From Stenogyne calaminthoides (lineage: Eukaryota > Streptophyta > Magnoliopsida > Lamiales > Lamiaceae), in assembly GCA_037126765.1 (NCBI GenBank), contig JBBCBC010000027.1, positions 4,736,406 through 4,800,405 on the forward strand: DNA of 64,000 nucleotides, in the 5' to 3' direction. The notes beneath the pieces were generated by a model. That model did no database searches. It was not told the origin of the DNA and was given only the letters and a program-made list of their open reading frames with translations. The position numbers and the translations under genes were made by a program. This document shows, in pieces, positions 62,369 through 64,000 of the stretch. Within the stretch, counting starts at the first letter, position 1; each line of letters starts with the position of its first letter.

Positions 62369-64000
62369 ATGCTTCAACGTATAAAAGGTATTACAAGTTT
62401 CGCGATTTTGTGTTGTATATTACAGTAAAAATTATGGAGTTGTTGGACAAGTTCATAAGTTTTCTGTATTTTTAGACACATATCTGTGTCCTTTCAAATT
62501 GACTGGGATTTTTTCGACTTTGCCCATGTATTTCAGTAGTATGTTATGATTTTACTATAATGGTTTGAGATTTATGTTTAAATCATAAAAGTTTGATGAA
62601 TTTTTCTTCTATATTCTGTAGTTTTGATATATATATTTTTTTTTGTGTTTTAGCAAGTCATAAACCAAAAATGGTTAAAAGAAAGACAAAAGGAGAATCA
62701 GGGTGCTCGAAACCTAAAAGGTCCAAACCAGGGAAGAAAGAATTGGAAGGTATGAATCATTTTTTGTATTATTTTTCACCCTTTTTATTTGTTCGTTTTT
62801 CAGGTTATATAAATCTTGAATAATTTGTTTGTGGGGTATTTTTTTGTATTATGAAAGGAATTCCTGTAAGAGGAACTCGTTCAAACACTCTGGGGAATGT
62901 GGACAGGGGTGAGTCATTTTGTTGTAATAACATTTCTGTTTATAAGGTGATGTTTATACATGAACATGTTCATTTGCACTAATGTGAACATGTTCATGAA
63001 AACATTTTCCATTTTTATTCTTTATAAGTTGATGTTTATACATGAACATGTTCATTTGCACTAATGTGATTACTATATTTAATTTTTCAAGGTAAACGTG
63101 ATATAGACTATGGTGATGATACATCTGATTCAGGTATGTGTAATTTTTTTTTAATGATTTATATATATCATGATTTGAATTGTGCCTTTGGTGAGATGTG
63201 ATTCATCTTTTTGATGATTTTGTATCTGTTATAAATTGTGGAATTGTTGTCAACTCATAAAAATTTGTTGTTTCTTTAGAATACTCTGAAAAGATTGTGT
63301 TTAAGAAGAAGCGATTGAGGAAAAATAAGAAAAGTCAGTCGTATCATGATTCTATAAAACTGACATCTCGTACTAAAATATAGTACTTAATCAATCACAA
63401 TTTTTTGCAGAATCATCGGGCGAGATTGTAATTAAGAAACAAGTTTTAGAAAGCTTGTTGTTTCTGATACAGACCCGGAGTCTACTTCTGACGGTATTGT
63501 TTTTGTTTATTACTGAAAATATTGAATCATGTAATTTGTATTTCACTAAGTTACGTTGTATGATTTGTTCAATTAATCAGGTGCACGAGTAAAAGCTGTT
63601 AAAAAGAAGATGAAGCATCGGTCAAATAACATATCAAATGCTGTACTAGATTCTCCTACCTCTGATTATACTTCAGATTCAGATAGAGACTTGAGGAAAA
63701 CAAGGATTAACCCATCAAATTACTTTGGTAAGTTATAATATCCTGCAAATAATTAATTTTGTTATTTGGCATAATATTGTTTAAACTGTCCTGCACTAAA
63801 TTGAGGCTTTACCATTATTTGCAGAACATGTCACAATTGAGGAAGGTGTTACGTATTATGGCAGCAACATGGAAACAACTATAAAGCATATAAAAGAAAT
63901 GGAGTTTGCAGAATACCATATTGCTGTAATTAAGCGAATACCTTCATGGTACATTTTCGAAGCCATCCAAAAAAATAAAGAGAAGAAACTAAAGAAACGT
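62369..64000 (+). CDS. Unrecognised gene of small phase-1 exons, partial
   Basis: I do not recognise the family. Exons fit as 62369-62387, 62654-62749, 62858-62908, 63092-63133, 63280-63333, 63411-63493, 63581-63727 and 63825 to the window edge, with GT-AG introns of about 75-270 bp. All junctions are phase 1. The start is either the ATG at 62369 or the in-frame ATG at 62671. The product begins Lys-rich (MVKRKTKGESGCSKPKRSK, NLS-like). Short modules follow that alternate basic runs (VFKKKRLRKNKK) with Ser/Asp clusters (DDTSDS, SDTDPESTSD, DYTSDSD). The last exon is different: a mixed, probably folded start (HVTIEEGVTYYGSNMETTIK, then EYHIAVIKRIPSWYIFEAI). Exon 63411-63493 needs one extra base to hold frame. 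It could be a nuclear protein, or the N-terminus of a transposon-derived gene. The exon model is inferred from splice signals and phase only. Confidence 0.6.

Overview
The window is nuclear DNA from a flowering plant, very likely a eudicot. It is AT-rich, with intron-split genes using GT-AG borders and plant-specific families: a group I WRKY factor, a plastid-type leucine aminopeptidase and an LRR receptor-like kinase. It also carries plant LINE, Ty1/copia, TRIM and MITE sequences. An asterid (Lamiales-like) source is only an impression; nothing in the sequence proves it. No CRISPR array, operon, plasmid or phage signal is present.

Five host genes can be built exon by exon. (1) A plastid M17 leucine aminopeptidase, minus strand, 6462-2166: 10 exons, 579 aa, with a TRIM retrotransposon in intron 4. 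(2) A WRKY32-type two-domain WRKY factor, minus, 26267-21804: 5 exons, one GC-AG intron and one 1-bp frame break. (3) eIF5A, minus, 31260-28780: 5 exons, 160 aa, with a tandem duplication in intron 1. (4) A single-exon LRR receptor-like kinase of the Arabidopsis At2g24230 type, minus, 40626-38061, with a 1-bp frame break in a homopolymer. (5) A UBP23-like ubiquitin-specific protease, plus, 49413-56503: 11 exons, 931 aa. A sixth, unrecognised gene starts near 62369 on the plus strand and runs off the window. It is a chain of small phase-1 exons encoding Lys-rich and Ser/Asp-rich modules, and it too has a 1-bp frame break.

From 10985 to 19666 lies a nested transposon block. A broken copia gag-protease region (minus) is split by a 6.07-kb L1-type LINE (plus, 12132-18197) bounded by a 19-bp target duplication. 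A TRIM with 190-bp LTRs follows at 19111-19666. A second, 5'-truncated LINE (minus) lies at 31954-33320 with a 13-bp target duplication. The remaining intergenic DNA (1-2.1 kb, 6.5-10.5 kb, 26.7-28.7 kb, 33.3-38 kb, 41-49.4 kb, 56.5-62.3 kb) is AT-rich, with MITE and foldback families, microsatellites, local tandem duplications and LTR remnants.

The genes are unrelated housekeeping or regulatory genes and do not form a pathway. LAP next to WRKY32, and UBP23 next to the LRR-kinase, recall the Arabidopsis gene order on chromosomes 4 and 5. All three frame breaks in otherwise intact genes are explained by one base in a homopolymer run, which suggests residual assembly errors. I found no convincing new defence or metabolic system. 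The most unusual loci are the modular phase-1-exon gene at the right edge and the splice-signal-bearing tandem repeat at the left edge.
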